The translations under genes and the position numbers were made by a program. Shown here one piece after another: positions 1 to 13,140 of a DNA stretch of 64,000 bases. Position 1 is the first letter of the stretch, and each line of letters opens with the position of its first letter. Source of the DNA: Ligula intestinalis (taxonomy: Eukaryota; Platyhelminthes; Cestoda; Diphyllobothriidea; Diphyllobothriidae); NCBI GenBank assembly GCA_036362985.1, contig JAYGXS010000008.1, forward strand, positions 7,748,517-7,812,516, given 5' to 3'. A model generated the notes under the pieces. That model was not told the DNA's origin, ran no database searches, and saw only the letters and a list, made by a program, of their open reading frames with translations.

Positions 1-1375
1 CAGTGATAGTGAACGTATTTGGTGCAAACTGCACTTTTCACTTTCGTTCGGAGTCTAGAAGTCCAAACGGGAGTAAGCGTTGGCTGTTTTCTCCAACGCA
101 AGCCTGAAACACCACCACACTTAGTCTCGAGTGACAGTAGACTTTGTGCGGGTACTGCTGCACTTTCTACCCTCCCTCACCCATAGATGGTGTCAAGATA
201 GTCTCTTGGAGGCCGAAACTGATGCGGCTACTGCTATTTCTTCTTCTAATTACTAGCAGTGAAGCCGAGTCTTTGCATCATTGTTACTATTTCTGATGCT
301 TATATTAGTCAGATGTGACGCTGATTTAAAATCAACGCTTGATTTTAAAGAAGAGTGTGAATCTGGGTTATCTTATTCGAGTAAATGCCTGTTCGAGGCT
401 CGGAACACATCAGTGCTTGCGCTGGTTTCCATACTTTTTTTCTCTATTCACCAAATACTGTGTCAGTTTCTCCTTAATTTAGACTACTGTGATTGGTATG
501 CCGCTGCTAGAAGTAATATTTCAATGCTAGGAGTGCTAATTCCGGGAATCATACTTACCAAGACCAGTAAATAGCATACTATAATACGGCCTGCTCGGGC
601 ATGTAGGAAATCGGAACCTAGTATGCTGTCGTAGCCCATATCGAACGAATAAATTACATAAGGCTTAAAAAATGGTATTTAATCAAAGCACAGGTTTTAC
701 AATACATCGTACAGTTATTTGCCGTTTTTCAGGCTAACGTAAACTGTCTACAGTATCTAGCTCTAGCTCAGAATTTGCAGAACATCTCCTGTCTTGCAGG
801 CAGCTACCTTCTCCAGAATAAACTAGACACGGAAGCTTAGTCATTCCTATGATTGTGTCAGTAGCTGATTTATAAGCAATAAGATGAGCTTACGAAATTT
901 ATCATCTTTGCGTAGTGATTGTGTAAGACACCTGGGTTCTCCTGTGAGCATGCGGCCTTTGTATGGGATTTCAGATCAGCAGATAAAGGCAGATTTTGCC
1001 GGACAGATTCTAAGTTCTCATGAGCGAATGAGTCATTACAATATGCCTGACGGCACTCCTCTGTGAGGCTTTAAACGCATCAAGCAATTTCGATGATTCA
1101 GTGATGATACCGATGCAGGCATTAAAGAAGTCAAGTTCGGCAAATTTACGCTTAAGATTACTCCTCATCAGGCCTTTACGGGGTGGGTAGTGACAAAAGT
1201 TTATACAGCCAATAAATACTAAGTTTAGGGGAGAGTTTTAGGGCTTTAGGAGGTCAGGAATTGTAGTCTAGTCCTGTCAAGGGCTGAAGGAGGGGGGGAA
1301 ACGTCTGTTGCCCTTCAAGTGAAAATTCGAGTCTCAGGTAGTAATTGAAAAGACGTAAACGTGATCTCTGGCGCA
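1..1375. other. Gene-free left edge
   Basis: No recognisable gene or element. The longest open frame, 281-574 on the plus strand (97 aa), has a hydrophobic start and a second hydrophobic stretch near residues 45-65. It matches no family I know, has no supporting context and may be chance. Confidence 0.5.
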
Positions 1376-1740
1376 AGAATTGAAGTCACCCGACGTTTTG
1401 AAATCCGTCGTGATGCCATCATCAGAGACAATAGCAGAAATGGATAATTCCTACACAGAGAGTTGCAGTGTATGCAACTGCTACTGCATATATCTGACAA
1501 TTAACGGTTCCCCTCAACCTAGAATAGGTGCCTGCTTGTGCACTAATTGCCGTCTGGCCGGCGCGCAGGTCGTGACCTTCTGAACGTGGGTGTGATGATT
1601 GCTCGGCCATTTAGCTCTCTGGCGCTGACACATTGGCCTTTGCATTCCCCGAGTGGCAAATTGCCTTGGCCAAACTGTACCTCAGCACCGAATATGGTTT
1701 GAGTAGGTCGTTACGCTGGTTTATATCATGGACAGTGCAT
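1376..1740 (-). mobile_element. Penelope-like element 3' end (C-terminal ORF remnant plus terminal repeat)
   Basis: Read on the minus strand, 1735-1510 retains the tail that follows the GIY-YIG domain in other PLE copies here (frames resembling NDLLKPYSVL, NAKANVSAPES and MAEQSS, also seen at 13286-13576 and 14300-14480). It is followed by a terminal repeat holding a hammerhead-like core. The frame has stops. It abuts an oppositely oriented terminal repeat at 1745. The assignment rests on similarity between copies in this window. Confidence 0.6.
1392..1425 (-). ncRNA. Hammerhead-ribozyme-like core, degenerate
   Basis: On the minus strand CTGATGA (1425-1419) is followed by a weak stem and then AAAACGTC where other copies have GAAACGTC. 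PLEs are known to carry hammerhead motifs in their terminal repeats. The changed GAAA box suggests this copy is inactive. Confidence 0.4.
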
Positions 1741-1744
1741 CCAC

Positions 1745-1870
1745 AGTGTATAAATGACCCGTATCTGCTATTGTCTCTGATGACGTCTCAGCGATCGATT
1801 AAGAAACGTCAGGCCAAAAAAATTCCTGTCACAGCGATCGCGTTTGCTTCTTCTCAGTTAGTTATATTCC
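1745..1870 (+). mobile_element. PLE terminal repeat, plus orientation, with hammerhead-like core
   Basis: It has a TATAAAT-like box at 1749, CTGATGA at 1777-1783 and GAAACGTC at 1803-1810, followed by AGGCCAAAAAAATTC and a GCGATCG...TTCTTCTC tail. The same order occurs at 40.69 kb. Stem II between the two boxes is poor. It lies head-to-head with the minus-strand copy at 1376-1500. Confidence 0.5.
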
Positions 1871-3190
1871 GCGACGGGGTGGGAGATGTGAATATGCATT
1901 CTGCCTTTGCCTTCGGCCAGGGAAGACTTAGGCTTTGTATAAACGCGTTTGGTGAGCACTAAGTTGGGTTGGCTAACTATCTGGCCACTGCCTTCACCGT
2001 CCACCAGGAACTTGGAGCGTTTTGCCGGCACATTAAAGATGACTCCAGACGCTCGATTGACGTAGACCCCGCGTCCGTTGTCAACCAAGTGAGCCGAACT
2101 TGCACTTGAGGTTAACTTTACTCTGCATTGGTTTAGTCAGCTACTCTACCCTCCTTTACTATACTGTGAAAATCTAATGATGAATAACTGAGTTTAGAAT
2201 ATGTTGTTCAACTCATATTTTTTTGCTTTTTTTATCGTTTATGCTTTCTATCTAATAAACGCTTTTACTGACTGAGTTTCTGTTAAAATATATTCATTTT
2301 CTCCAAAGGTTTTGTATTTATTGTTTGTTCGTTCTAATTTCCCAACCTTAGGGAAGGCCGAAGGGTGGTAATTACGCCTGGTTGGGCAAAAGTAACGGTA
2401 ATGAGCAAAATATAGTAAAATAATCGATGTAGGGAACATTGAAAAGTTTATGATTACAGCGTGCCCAGACAGTTTTTTCCTCAGATGCTTCAGATTCGGA
2501 GATGAGGAAGATTGGTGAGGTTTTGCTGTCGTTGATAGAGTTTCACTTAGCACAGTCATTGAAGCAAGCGCGTACAATACTACTCAGGAGATAACAAAAT
2601 CGGTAAGTTCCCCCCCCCCCCCCCCCCCAGCTAACGGTTGTTAATCAACTCGGTTAAATCTGAAGCGTGAGAAACTTGACAAATGAGTGAAAAGTAGCAA
2701 AATTGTCGTTAAATCTGGTACTCTGCGTTGTTTCTACGCAGCAAAATTGATGCATTTTCTGATAAGACCATGACGGGTGCCGAGGGTTAGATTACGTACG
2801 ATCAGCGCTGACAATGGCAGCGCTAATGCCTGAAAAATGCAGCTGTCATCATTTATAGCAGATCCTTAAAATCCGGTGAACTCATCACTGCAGATTAGCA
2901 CATCCATTATCTCGACATCGTACCCCAAAAATTACGGGCGAAAGAGGCATCAAATATCAACTGAATCTTCACACATTCGATGAACTGACCTGTCGATCTG
3001 TACCCTAATCAGCATTTTTGGTAAATCTTTCGTCAACTAACTGCTGTTCTTTTTTCATCTTAAGAAACAGCAACCGACTAACAAGTTCAAACACTATAAG
3101 TTAAGTAATTTAAATAAAGCGAAGTTAAATTAATTTAGGTTAAGTTAAATAAGTTAAAACACTATGGTTGTTACGTTGATGATAACTTTG
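1871..3190. other. Gene-free, AT-rich; poly-C tract
   Basis: No gene recognised. A 19-base poly-C tract lies at 2610-2628. At 3060-3175 the sequence is a low-complexity run of AAGTTAA/TTTAAATAA words, like larger blocks at 6.8-7.65 and 50.8-50.93 kb. Confidence 0.5.
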
Positions 3191-3194
3191 CAAT

Positions 3195-4015
3195 CGCTAC
3201 ATCCGAAATCGATTTAGATGCACTCATAAATGCTGTCGAGTAAGCACGTTCATCTATTAAGTTCATGTTAGAGGAGGAAATGGCATATTCGCTTCCTTTC
3301 TTGGACGTCCTCCTGAGTCGCCGACCTGGCAATTGAGTCCAAAGGAGCGTTTATCGAAAGAAAACCTGGACTGGACAATATACGAAACTTACCAGTTTTG
3401 TAGCCCTCCAAAAGAGGCAAAATCTTGTCCGCTGATTGGTGCAAAAGGCTGTAAAGAGTTGCTCAGTAGACCAGCATTGAGAAGGAGCTTAAGAAAATCT
3501 AGGACCTCCTTCGCGAGAACAGGTGTCTTGAAAGATTTATTACAAGGGATATGGGTGCAAAACAAATAAAACCTAGGCCACTTACGATGCGGCAAGTGAA
3601 CTCTTGAAAGGATGCTTTGGTCAAGCCGTGTCAACAACCCTCCCAGCAGCGAGAGTTCCGATATTATTCTCAACCAACCCGTTCTTGTACAGGAAAGGTG
3701 CAGATATGTTTTAAGGTCAGACCACCCCCGTGTGCATCTACTTCTTGACTTTCTACTGTGGAGCAGGTTATATTGGTCGCACGAGCCGGCGGCTATCCGA
3801 AGAAATAAGGAATACATCCCGCCATGGCTGAGAAAAGGTTAAGTCAGGAGCGTAAACAGCGCTATTCTCACGCACATTGTTGATTCCAGACATTTGGTGG
3901 ATCTCAACGAAGCCTCTCAAGTGCTTGATAAGATCCCGCTAAGCTACCCAAAGTCCCTGGATGATCTTGTGCTAGCAACAGCAGAAGCAACCGCTATCCG
4001 GTTTTGTGCGCACAA
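3195..4015 (+). pseudogene. Penelope-like element RT end plus GIY-YIG endonuclease, broken
   Basis: From about 3263 the frame reads LEEEMAYSLPFLDVLL, the segment ending the PLE reverse transcriptase (compare MEEEKDCQLPFLYVLV at 56.8 kb). From 3730 it reads VCIYFLTFYCGAGYIGRTSR, the GIY-YIG start of a PLE endonuclease, then a stop, then AHIVDSRHLVDLNEASQVL and LATAEATAIR. The catalytic fingers and palm of the RT are missing and several frameshifts and stops are present. It is closest in wording to the endonuclease on the minus strand at 16.2-16.5 kb. A dead fragment. Confidence 0.8.
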
Positions 4016-4529
4016 AAGAACTTTTGGCAAGCTCCGCGCTTGGCATGGCCAATGGTCCTCCCCCTCCCCCTCGTCCGCCTTCAATGCCGCGTAATCAGTC
4101 GCCTGGTATCGACCCTTAATCCCCCCTCGCCTATTCCACGACTCACTTTTATGATTAGAAGAACATTACTGACTGCTTGCTTAACTTATACCCCCTTCTC
4201 ATATGAATGTAATGTGCCGATGGGAACTTTTCTAAATCCTTCGCGTACTCATCAACTGCTGTTCAAAATTCTTTGATGGGCATTTTTTTAACTCTACAAG
4301 TCCATAAGACGCGAAAGTTTCCTTTACACCAGGACACCAAAATTCGACGGTGACTGGTTTTTCTTGCTATAAGGAAGTGGATACCAGATTTTTTCTCCGT
4401 AGTAGACGCACCGGACCAACACGGGGGCATGGCCGGCGTTATTGGCGGGTGCACCCACAAGAAATATCACACATGGGAGAGATGGTGTTGGCGGAGTCTG
4501 CCGTCCAACGCGATTGCACGTAACTCATC
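4016..4529. other. No gene seen
   Basis: Spacer between a PLE fragment and an R2 repeat. The short open frames here show no family resemblance. Confidence 0.5.
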
Positions 4530-4880
4530 CTGCCGTAGCTCTCATGCGTAATTATCCACTCCGCACGCGCTATCGGCGTTTCTTACACTATCGATCAACT
4601 CGCTGCTTGATAATCGTTTAAGCTCCACGACAGTCGATACTCCCGCTTCATTTGATTGGCTGTGCAGACAGCAGAGTACTCATCGCACGGGCAAAGCTGT
4701 ACAGTAATAACAACCGCACGGACACAACTGGCGTGCGGACGTAGTTGGCAGTTGGCTCGTCCCACAGCCTTTGTGCAGTTCATCTTCTTGCAGTAAAGCT
4801 GTTCCTACAAACTTTGTCTTACCTGACTTGTGAATTTGGGGACCTTCTTTTTGTCGACAAGACCACTTGTGACAATTCCT
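4530..4880 (+). repeat. Dispersed repeat R2, copy 1
   Basis: It shares GATTGGCTG (CCAAT box on the other strand), a GCAGTAAAGC signal and the end TGACTTGTGAATTTGGGGAC...TGTCGACAA with copies near 17.09, 28.72 and 31.08 kb. No coding capacity. It could be a nonautonomous retroelement or a fragment of a larger repeat. Confidence 0.6.
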
Positions 4881-6779
4881 GACTCCCGACGCACTCCTTG
4901 GTAGACAGACTGGACCAAAAAGGGTGCACGGCAGGCGTTACTCGGCGATGCGCCTCCACAACAAATGCCGCGCATAAAGGAGGCAGTTTAGCGGCACGTC
5001 TGGGTGCAGGCTCACACTGCGCTAGCCCTCGGCGTCTGATCCCACTCTGATCTACCTAACTCTGTCTTGACACCGAACACAGAGGGAGAGTGTGTGCGTT
5101 AGATGCAGTGTAAGTCTACTGTCAGTTAAGACTAATTAATGCGGAAGTACCCATCCCTGCGTCACTCTGCCCTGAAACAGGTGGTGGTAGCTCGCGATCA
5201 GTGCAACGATGGGTGACTTATTTGCCCGCCAAGCCTTGCACTTGTCCATGACAATCTACCTCGCACGCTCTTGATCGATCTGCTGTGAAATTTGTAGCGG
5301 TCTAAGCAGTGTCAGTGAGCCGTCATGTTTTTAGGAGAAGAGGATATTTCGCAGGCAAGATATCTCAGCGCGAGCTGATCTTAGAGTGGAGTGTCGAAAG
5401 TCTGAAAATTCATCGATATGTACACAGTTGCCTGTTGGATCTATTTTAAAAAGAATTCACAAATGATGATACCGTTGGTGATGCGCGGAGGAATGTCTCG
5501 TGAAAAGGAGAGTTGCGATTTTATAGCAACACAGTTTGATGATTGCTCCAAATCAATTGCTTGGGGTTTGACCTGGATTTGTAAGGCTGAGTTTTGCTGG
5601 AAAACGTCAATTTCGATTCATGAAAGGGTGTCGGCAACCGCGTTTCCCTAGCCGTGTGCACGATGCATGGCGCAGGGAAAACAATGCGGTGAAGTCGAGT
5701 TGGAATTTCACGAAGAGGTTTTCAGCTGTACCAGAAAGCGGAGTCAGTGGCGTGTTCATGTCACGTCGGGGTCACCAACTTGTATGACTCTAAGTTGTGG
5801 TTGTTTGTTAGGACACTACAATCATCCGGCCGCATCGCAGCTTATAGATGAAAGGCAGAAGTCTTCAGAATGAGGGCTTTGTCGTAGTCAGAACGCCGAA
5901 TTGCCGTCCCAGGCAGCAGCGACCACTGGCGAAGCTGGAGGTGATGATGGCTGCGTCCAGTCGCACCCGAGAATGTGTGTGCGGCAGATCGAGAGGTGAT
6001 GAAATGTGCCTTTACATGATTGTGGAGTGATTTCGAGTGGTTTATTGTTGTTGTGCTGAATTGCCCGAGGGGATGTCACCTGTAGAGGTCCCCTGCTGCG
6101 TTGGCCAGAATGGATGGCGTGTTAAGTTGCCCTTAGGAAGCCGCGACTAGTTGGGCACGCGTGTGCGTGCGGCTGTGTGCTCGCGTGCGTGCATGAGTGA
6201 ATATCGGTCAAGTGTTTTTTTAACGTTAGATAGTGGGAACAGCCGCCTAAAAAGACGGATGACGCTGGGGGCCGTCGACCTTGAGTGACGAAGGGATATC
6301 GTTTGTTGGCCGTCCGCTGCAAAAGTCGCCATGGCTCTTCGCCTCACGTTCCCAGTCGATTTGCTGCCGCACGAGTCTTGGTACTGGCCTCGGGAGAACT
6401 GGAGGGCAATCAATGTGCAGTAATTAACTGAGTGGCTGCAGACAAAATGGAACATGCCCCGCGGATGCAGGTTACACCTGCTCGTGCAAAGGTCTTTTTT
6501 ACGGTACGGTCCAATCTTATCAGTCTTTCCTAAATTCCTTAATTTCCCAAATTTGGGGAGCATTCTGTGTTTGACTTTGCCACCTTTTGACAGATTCCCT
6601 CTTATAAGACGGCCCAAAGTTGGATGGAGAATATTTAACTACAATCAATAATGTTTCCTCAGTATCCAGTTGCACGCCTGTTAAGTGCACGGTAGAACTT
6701 CCATATAAATCCCAGAACAGCACGCCAAAACTCCAGCCTTATGAAATACCGGACTGTTGGTAATCAAGATTATACAGTT
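4881..6779. other. Gene-free spacer with a partial R3-like repeat
   Basis: Positions about 5000-5115 (GCGCTAGCC...CTCTGTCTTGACACCG...) resemble the end of the R3 repeats at 49.24 and 51.9 kb. The remainder contains overlapping short frames on both strands with no recognised domain. Confidence 0.45.
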
Positions 6780-7655
6780 TGGGTAGCATAGAGGAAATAA
6801 AATGTAGAAAATAAATAAATGTATATAAATAAGTAAATTTAAAAATATATAAATATGTCATGGCATAGATTTGTACACCAGTCTGTCAGAGAACTCACTC
6901 GTCCATACATTACATATAAATATGTAGAAAATAAATGTATAAAATGTATAAAATAAAATGGATAGAAGAAGTAGAGCTTATAGAAGTAAAAATAGCAATA
7001 ATTATTCACATAAATAAAATTTGCAGCTATGCAAACCTTAGGAACTGCTCAGATTTTTTGAACAACGCAAATAACTACGAATTTTTGAGATTAAAGTTAA
7101 TTTAATTGAAATATAAAATAAGAACCACATTTCATTAATAAATTTAAAACTACACTACAAACTAAACAAAAATATAGTAAACTAGTTATAGAAAGGTAAA
7201 CTACTATATGTTAAACAAACTAAACTAAAAACTAACTAACTGCAGATAATGTCTAAAAAGTTAAGAAAAATACACTAAAATAAGCTAAATTAACCAAACT
7301 AAAATCTAGTCAAAACTAAAAAAGCTAATAAAATTTAATATTGGATCAAAAAATAAACTAAAAACTGAACTAAAAGATATAGTGTACATAAACTGTTATA
7401 TAAACTAACTATGTAAACTAAGCTCACGTAAACTAGTACAGATACGAATTCTAAAAGCAGCTAAATGTGGTCAATAATTCTAAAATTGAATTAAAAAATT
7501 AATTAAAAACCTAAATCAACCAACTAAACACAGTTGGAGTAAAACAGAATAAACTGAAAAGAAATCTTAAACTAAAATTAACCGGAATAAAACGTAATAA
7601 TAAACTAAAAACAGTACTAAATTTACCGGAAAAATGATAAAGACTATCAGTAAAT
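6780..7655. repeat. AT-rich low-complexity block
   Basis: About 870 bases dominated by AAATAAAT, TATAAATA and AACTAAA words, with no long open frame. It resembles a decayed tandem array of an AACTAAA-type unit. Similar shorter runs occur at 3060-3175 and 50780-50930. Confidence 0.7.
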
Positions 7656-7683
7656 TGGTTGCATTTCTCTTTTTATTTATGGC

Positions 7684-8160
7684 ATGCTACTTTGGCAAGC
7701 AGCAGACCAAATACTAGATAACTTAAAGAATTTCTGGGAGGTAAGTTTAATATCTGACAGGCCCACAAGTAAGCCTAGCCCATCGAACTCATGCGACAAT
7801 GTACAACCTAAAGACAGATCTTCCCCTACTGAAACCTCCACAGTTGTCTGCAAAACATGCTGCAACGATGGAGACTGCAATTACGTTGGAGAAGCAGGGC
7901 GTAAATTGCAGACCCGCCTACACGAACACAAAGTGGTGGTCCAGAAACTACACTTAACTCAGAGCTTGCCACACACTTCTGAGAGACAGATCACAGCTTT
8001 GATATTCAAGGAGCGACCATTGTACGCCGAGGGGCCACAAAAGCGGAAATATTGGCCTTTTAGGCATGTTATTCAGACACCAACTCTGTCAACAGGCATC
8101 TGGACATGCCCAAGGCGTAAAAAGTCCTACGCCATTACGTAAGTAAAGGACAGCATACGG
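7684..8160 (+). pseudogene. Penelope-like element GIY-YIG endonuclease fragment
   Basis: The frame from 7684 encodes VVCKTCCNDGDCNYVGEAGR, then LQTRLHEHK: a paired-Cys leader, a YVGE version of the GIY-YIG motif and the downstream Arg. In a shifted frame 8085-8135 reads SVNRHLDMPKA, matching the usual end of this domain. RT sequence is absent, so the copy is 5'-truncated, and a frameshift lies around 7970-8085. It belongs to the NYVGE-type PLEs also seen at 13.6-14.5 and 56.6-57.5 kb. Confidence 0.75.
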
Positions 8161-8480
8161 TCGAACCGAACTCAGGATTTGCAGACGAAGACGGCTCCGT
8201 GACGAAACCACCGGAAGAGGGAGCAGGATTACCAACTACTCTACCATTGGGACGAAACAGAACACCAACTGCCGTCAAGCTATGCCAAATCCACACGAAG
8301 GGCCAAGCAGCGAGCGGAGAAAAATCGATTAGCCTAAGGTCAGCACATACAGCCGTAGCTTTAAATTTGATGATCGATAAAGTCAGTATACGCTTCGACA
8401 AAAGACAGCCGGTCCAGCTGTCCGAAACGTCAGAAAACCAACAAATTAATTCTCTTGAGCAAAACATGAACTACAATTCT
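8161..8480 (+). mobile_element. 3' end of the 7.7-kb PLE fragment
   Basis: It continues the PLE and contains GTCC-AGCT-G-TCC directly before GAAACGTC at 8424-8431, then an AAT-rich tail with a TTCTCTTGAG end resembling other PLE termini. CTGATGA is not preserved. The one open frame here (103 aa) has no recognised domain. Confidence 0.4.
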
Positions 8481-9344
8481 TATCTCGGAATTTTGACTCT
8501 ACAAATTTGAATAAGCAACCTTGTGTAGCCTATTTTCGGTATGAATAATTTGGAACTGAGCGTCCTGGCAGCCATGATGCAAATGCATATTTATTTATTA
8601 GACCTCATCCTTGAACTATTTTGAAATTATCCACGTCTATCGCCAGTAAAATCCAGTTTGGCCTGCAAACGATGGTTCTCCACCCCCGAAAGCTGGCTGT
8701 TTCCTCCAAGAATGCTAGCCGTTATCCCCTCGTGACCTATTTTACTTGAATGCACACAGTTGTCAAAACAGCCCCCAGCAAATTGCCACTTGAATACTGT
8801 TCCCTCCTCCGTTCGGCTACCTTGTTTTCAATCAATTTTTTTCTGAAAATATTTTTGGGCCCTCGCTGCTTCAAGAGACATTTGTTTCGATTCGTGAAAA
8901 TGAAGATACATGACGTGACTTTGTGACGAAGAGTCAGCGGTTCGCCCCCTCCCCAGAACCACTTGAAAGCCTTTGCCCCCTGGGGGCACTTTTGGACTTC
9001 TGTACACGACAGCCCCTTCTGAGCAAATGTTCACACCAATCGGATGCCACAAGAACCGATTCCTGAAGTTTCACAGAAGTGGCGGTCGCCCCCTCCCACT
9101 GAAACACACGCTCTCCCAAGACTGGGTCCGCCTTTGCACCCGTATCGCATTGTTGAACGTGGGTCGTTCTTTTGTCTAGAGCTAGGTGATATTTAGCCGA
9201 CTACCTGGTTCTTCACTGCGTGTATCCATTGTTAAGGTTGGTACTTCGTTCATCCTTCACTATTTGTTTCATTGTATTGTAGTCCATTTATGGTTGTTAT
9301 CATTGGAGTTTAAAGTACGGGTCGCTACTGGATACAGAGTCGGA
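8481..9344. other. No gene seen
   Basis: Unique-looking sequence. Open frames of 60-93 codons overlap on both strands and show no known domain. Confidence 0.45.
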
Positions 9345-9770
9345 GAGGGTGTAGCGGGTCGTGCCTGGCTGACTAGCTCGCGTCGAAGTGCACTTTCCCA
9401 AACGCTCACGGATGTGCTTTCTCGGCGTCTAGATCAGCCAATCATAGTTCTCGCATCTATGAGGTGACGAATGAGGAGCTTGCACGCGTGCCCGACGCAA
9501 GTTGCCTCTCTGCCCAAAATCTCCAGGCCGACCTAGCCAATGAAAGATCTCCCTCTCTCTGTCTTCTGGCCCGACTACTCTAGGACCTCACTTGGGCCCG
9601 GTCAACCTACTGATCGGATTTATCTCCCCCAAGGCAATCTATTCTTTTCTTCCGTTGTCTACACAATAAACTCTTACATCTACTCTGGCCTTTAAAGACT
9701 TCTCTCCTCAGCACTAAGTCACCATGGTCGGTTAGACTCACTTAACCCTCGGCGATAGAGGCAAGCACAA
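9345..9770 (+). repeat. Dispersed repeat R1, copy 1
   Basis: R1 is the commonest repeat of the window. Shared blocks in order are AGCCAATCA, AGCCAATGAA...CTCTCTCT, GGCCYGACTACTCT, CACTTGGGNCCCGG, ACACAATAAACT, CTGGCC and a 3' end like TTAACCC..GCGATAGA. It carries a CCAAT box and an AATAAA signal but no coding frame. It may be a solo LTR, a TRIM or a SINE-like element. Its class is unresolved. Confidence 0.65.
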
Positions 9771-12700
9771 AAGTACCTTATATAGTCCCAATCATATACC
9801 CCTAGTCTCAGCATTTTATCCTGTAAAACCGGTGGTTATGGAGATTTGGGGGATGGGAAAATAGAATAGGCAGAGAATTAAATTTTAGAAGTGCTAAGTG
9901 AAAAAAGGTAGTCCAAGTTGCTTCCCACGGCCGCTGGACGTAAGTTGTTCCGCATGTAAATTGCAGGTGTGCGCGGGGCTTCGCACCGCGGACTATACTA
10001 ATCTAACTCCAGAGCGGTAAGTTGGACCTCAGGTTAGTTGAAGTAGACGACCTCTTAACTACCATTTCAATTTTTCGAGAAAATGCAAGAAACTTGCAAT
10101 TTGATAATTGGGTTTTCCCGCAATAAGTTAAACGAGAATACAGATACGAAAAATCTACAGATATAAATCAACAACACTTCTAAATACTGTAAAATAAATG
10201 TTCATTTAGCATTTATTAAAATATATTCCACAGCGTGTCCTAATTCCCCACCCATTAAACCCTATAACCACCGTTTTCGTAGGAAAACATGCAGAGAGTA
10301 GGGATTAATGAGTTGGTCTACATAAGCTACTGTTGCCGAGGCAAGAAACTCAAAACAACTGTGAGTTTGACTCAGTTCGGATGCTATTATTGGTGTTTTT
10401 ACTCTACGTCTTAGTTTACTTTTCGTTGGCATTTATTCAGGTGTGCTTTATTAGTCCAAAGGCTGACTGTCATTGGTTTTAGTCAACTCTTGCTTGTTCA
10501 TCATGCTTGCTTCCAGTCGGCAGTGAAGCGCACGGTGGAAATCGATCGAACCGTCGATTGCTGTTGAAGCTCAGTACTTGTGTCGTGTTTGCCCTTTTCC
10601 TTAGGTCAACACTGTTGACAAAATTCATATTGTTCGACTGCACTGTCTATCTTTCTCGGTCTCCCGCTATTTTTTAGCACAGACCTCTACTTTTAAAACA
10701 ATGTCTGGCTTTTCCAAGCATCCTCTTTTTGCCGTCTGAAAATTAAAAACAGGACTAGTCCACTGCCGACAGAAAACAACCAATCAGCGACGTAAGGTAG
10801 AACATGATTGCAAAAAACGCGACAGCCTAATTATATCTTTTCCTCAAAATAAAAGGTCCCAACAGGGCCTGTTACACGAATAGGGATTTGAGGCAAAATA
10901 TAAATTGCCACTTTTTCTGCCCCAAGGCATTGCTTCCGAGAGCTATTCTTTTAACTCCCGCCGATGCATCTTCCGAAAATATTTTTGGAGGACAGCCACT
11001 GAAATACGCAAGTTGACTGTACTCCATAGGTATGCCACGAAAGGAAGAGTCCCTAAATGTACAGGCATGTATAATTTCCTCGTTTTTCTTTGTATTTTTT
11101 TGGGAGGCCGCTTTTCCAGGACCAAAGTGTCCACATGAGAATATAAGCCTTAAAGAAAAACTCCACGTCCATTGAAGGTCCATGTTGCCTTTTTCTGGGT
11201 TTGATTTCCTTAATTAATTTCCACAAAGAAATCTCACGATGATCATTTTCACGGGATAAGCTGTAAACGGCACAGCGATTACAAAACAAAACCCATTAAC
11301 TTTGATAATTATTGTGACATTTAATCTACTATATATCAATGATGAAAATCGAAAAAAATTGAATTGTATAAGGCAGTTCAACCCATGAATTCGCTTGTGT
11401 CTCCAACACGTTTTTCAGTTAGCTAAAGGGAAATGCGCTGACTTGCGTGTGAGTTTGGTTTAAGTCCTCTCGTTCTTCAGCCGTCCGTTTCTGGTGTTAT
11501 GACAGTTTCAAGAAGACCGGGGGTGTGGACGGGTGCATGTGACACACATGGGGGTAATCGACCATCAATCTCGATGAAGTCTAGCAGGTGCATCAACAAG
11601 TTGGAACAGTTGGTATATTTCTACATGACTTACATTCAATAAGGCCTTCGTTATATTACCTTCGTGGTACTGTATGATGACACTTTGCCTAAACGCCAAG
11701 GTCAGCGCTGCGGTTTCAGTAAAATGCGATGAAACTTTTTGTTACTGCATTTCGTGCGACAGAACTGTACACGTTAGCTAAACATAATTTTTAAAATATT
11801 AATCTCGATTTTTTCTGCAAATAAGTGCGATTCCTTCAACTTGGCTACACCTGAATCTGAAAAATTTTGGATAACACTTTCCAGTTATCGAAGGGATATC
11901 TCCTATACCTATTCTACTCATTTTTGAGTTCCTCCATGATATAATTAACATTAATAAGCAGCTGGATTCGGTCTTTCGTAATAGTATAGGAAATTCCTTC
12001 GACATGAGACTACTATCGCAGAATTAAATCCACTCATTGGATCAAAATAGTGTTACCAAATATGTGCTAAAGTACCAACTCAAATTTCATCATGAGAGTT
12101 GCACGGTCTTTAGCTACTAATGTATATGGGAACCGGGATGAAATTAGAACGCAGTTAAGAGCGTTCGTCTCATCACGCAAGTGAGCTGTGGGAATGAGAG
12201 TAGGGTCGATAAGGGAAGGCCGGTTGTGCGGCAGGGAGGATTTGATGGAGCCAATCAGGGAAGGGGGAGGGAGTAAGGAAGAGTGCAATTAAGCGATCAC
12301 TGGCAATGCCAGGCATAAAGATTGCAGAAACAGATAGAAGAAAACAACCTTTGAAATATTGAATCGAAAAGATACATTTGTCTCATGCCTCAGTGATTTT
12401 ATGTCTAAAAACCTACAGATTTGAGTATGCTTTGTCAAAACCGACCTAGGTTGGGGTGAGAGGACTTTAATGCCCAATGACTAATGCATTGGGGAGACTT
12501 TGATCCAGTCTGACTGTTTGATTAGAAAAACGCCCGGAATAACTGCAAGTCGTTGAATCTTTCGGTTTGCGGGGAAGGCCTATAACAACTCCCTGCCTAT
12601 AATCAGTGTTTGTACGTGGCTAATACCTTTAACTTGGTTAGGCATCTGCATTTGGGTTATTGACCTCAGAAAGGACACTTTAGACGGCATGTTCACTTTT

Positions 12701-13140
12701 TTTATTTCTTTTCAGCCGACCTTTTCTTTTGGCCGACCTTTGGTTACCTCCCACAAACATGATTTTATTTCAAAGTATCCTTGCCCTTCCCATTTGCCGG
12801 ATGAAAGCGCGTTCCATACAAAGGTCACAAATAATGAGACGCGGTAACCTTCAGTGACGGTATTTTGAGACGGACTGCTCTTTCTAATTACATACGTCGG
12901 CTATTGATGGCTCACTGGAAGATGCTAAGTTTGGAAATTTTCGTATTACAATAGGGAAGTGGATTAACTTGCATTAAGTACACTATAGAATTGGTTAGTT
13001 TTCCCTTCCTGGAAACAAATTTGTTTTGCTTATGCATTCAAAACTTAATCAAAACGTTGCCTTCCAACTCCGTTTAGCGTAAATCTCTCGTTTTGAGTAA
13101 AGCAGTGTATTCGAATATCGACCAGAAGTAAATTTGATTG
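9771..13140. other. Gene-free spacer
   Basis: No gene recognised. Positions about 11500-11565 (TTTCAAGAAGACCGGGGG...GTGCATGTG) match 18805-18865 just left of an R1 copy, so this is a repeat fragment. Overlapping frames at 10872-11289 look like chance. Confidence 0.45.

Noticed and set aside
281..574. 97-codon frame with a hydrophobic N-terminus
   Set aside because: Possible secreted peptide, but no family, promoter or polyadenylation context was seen. Kept only as a note.
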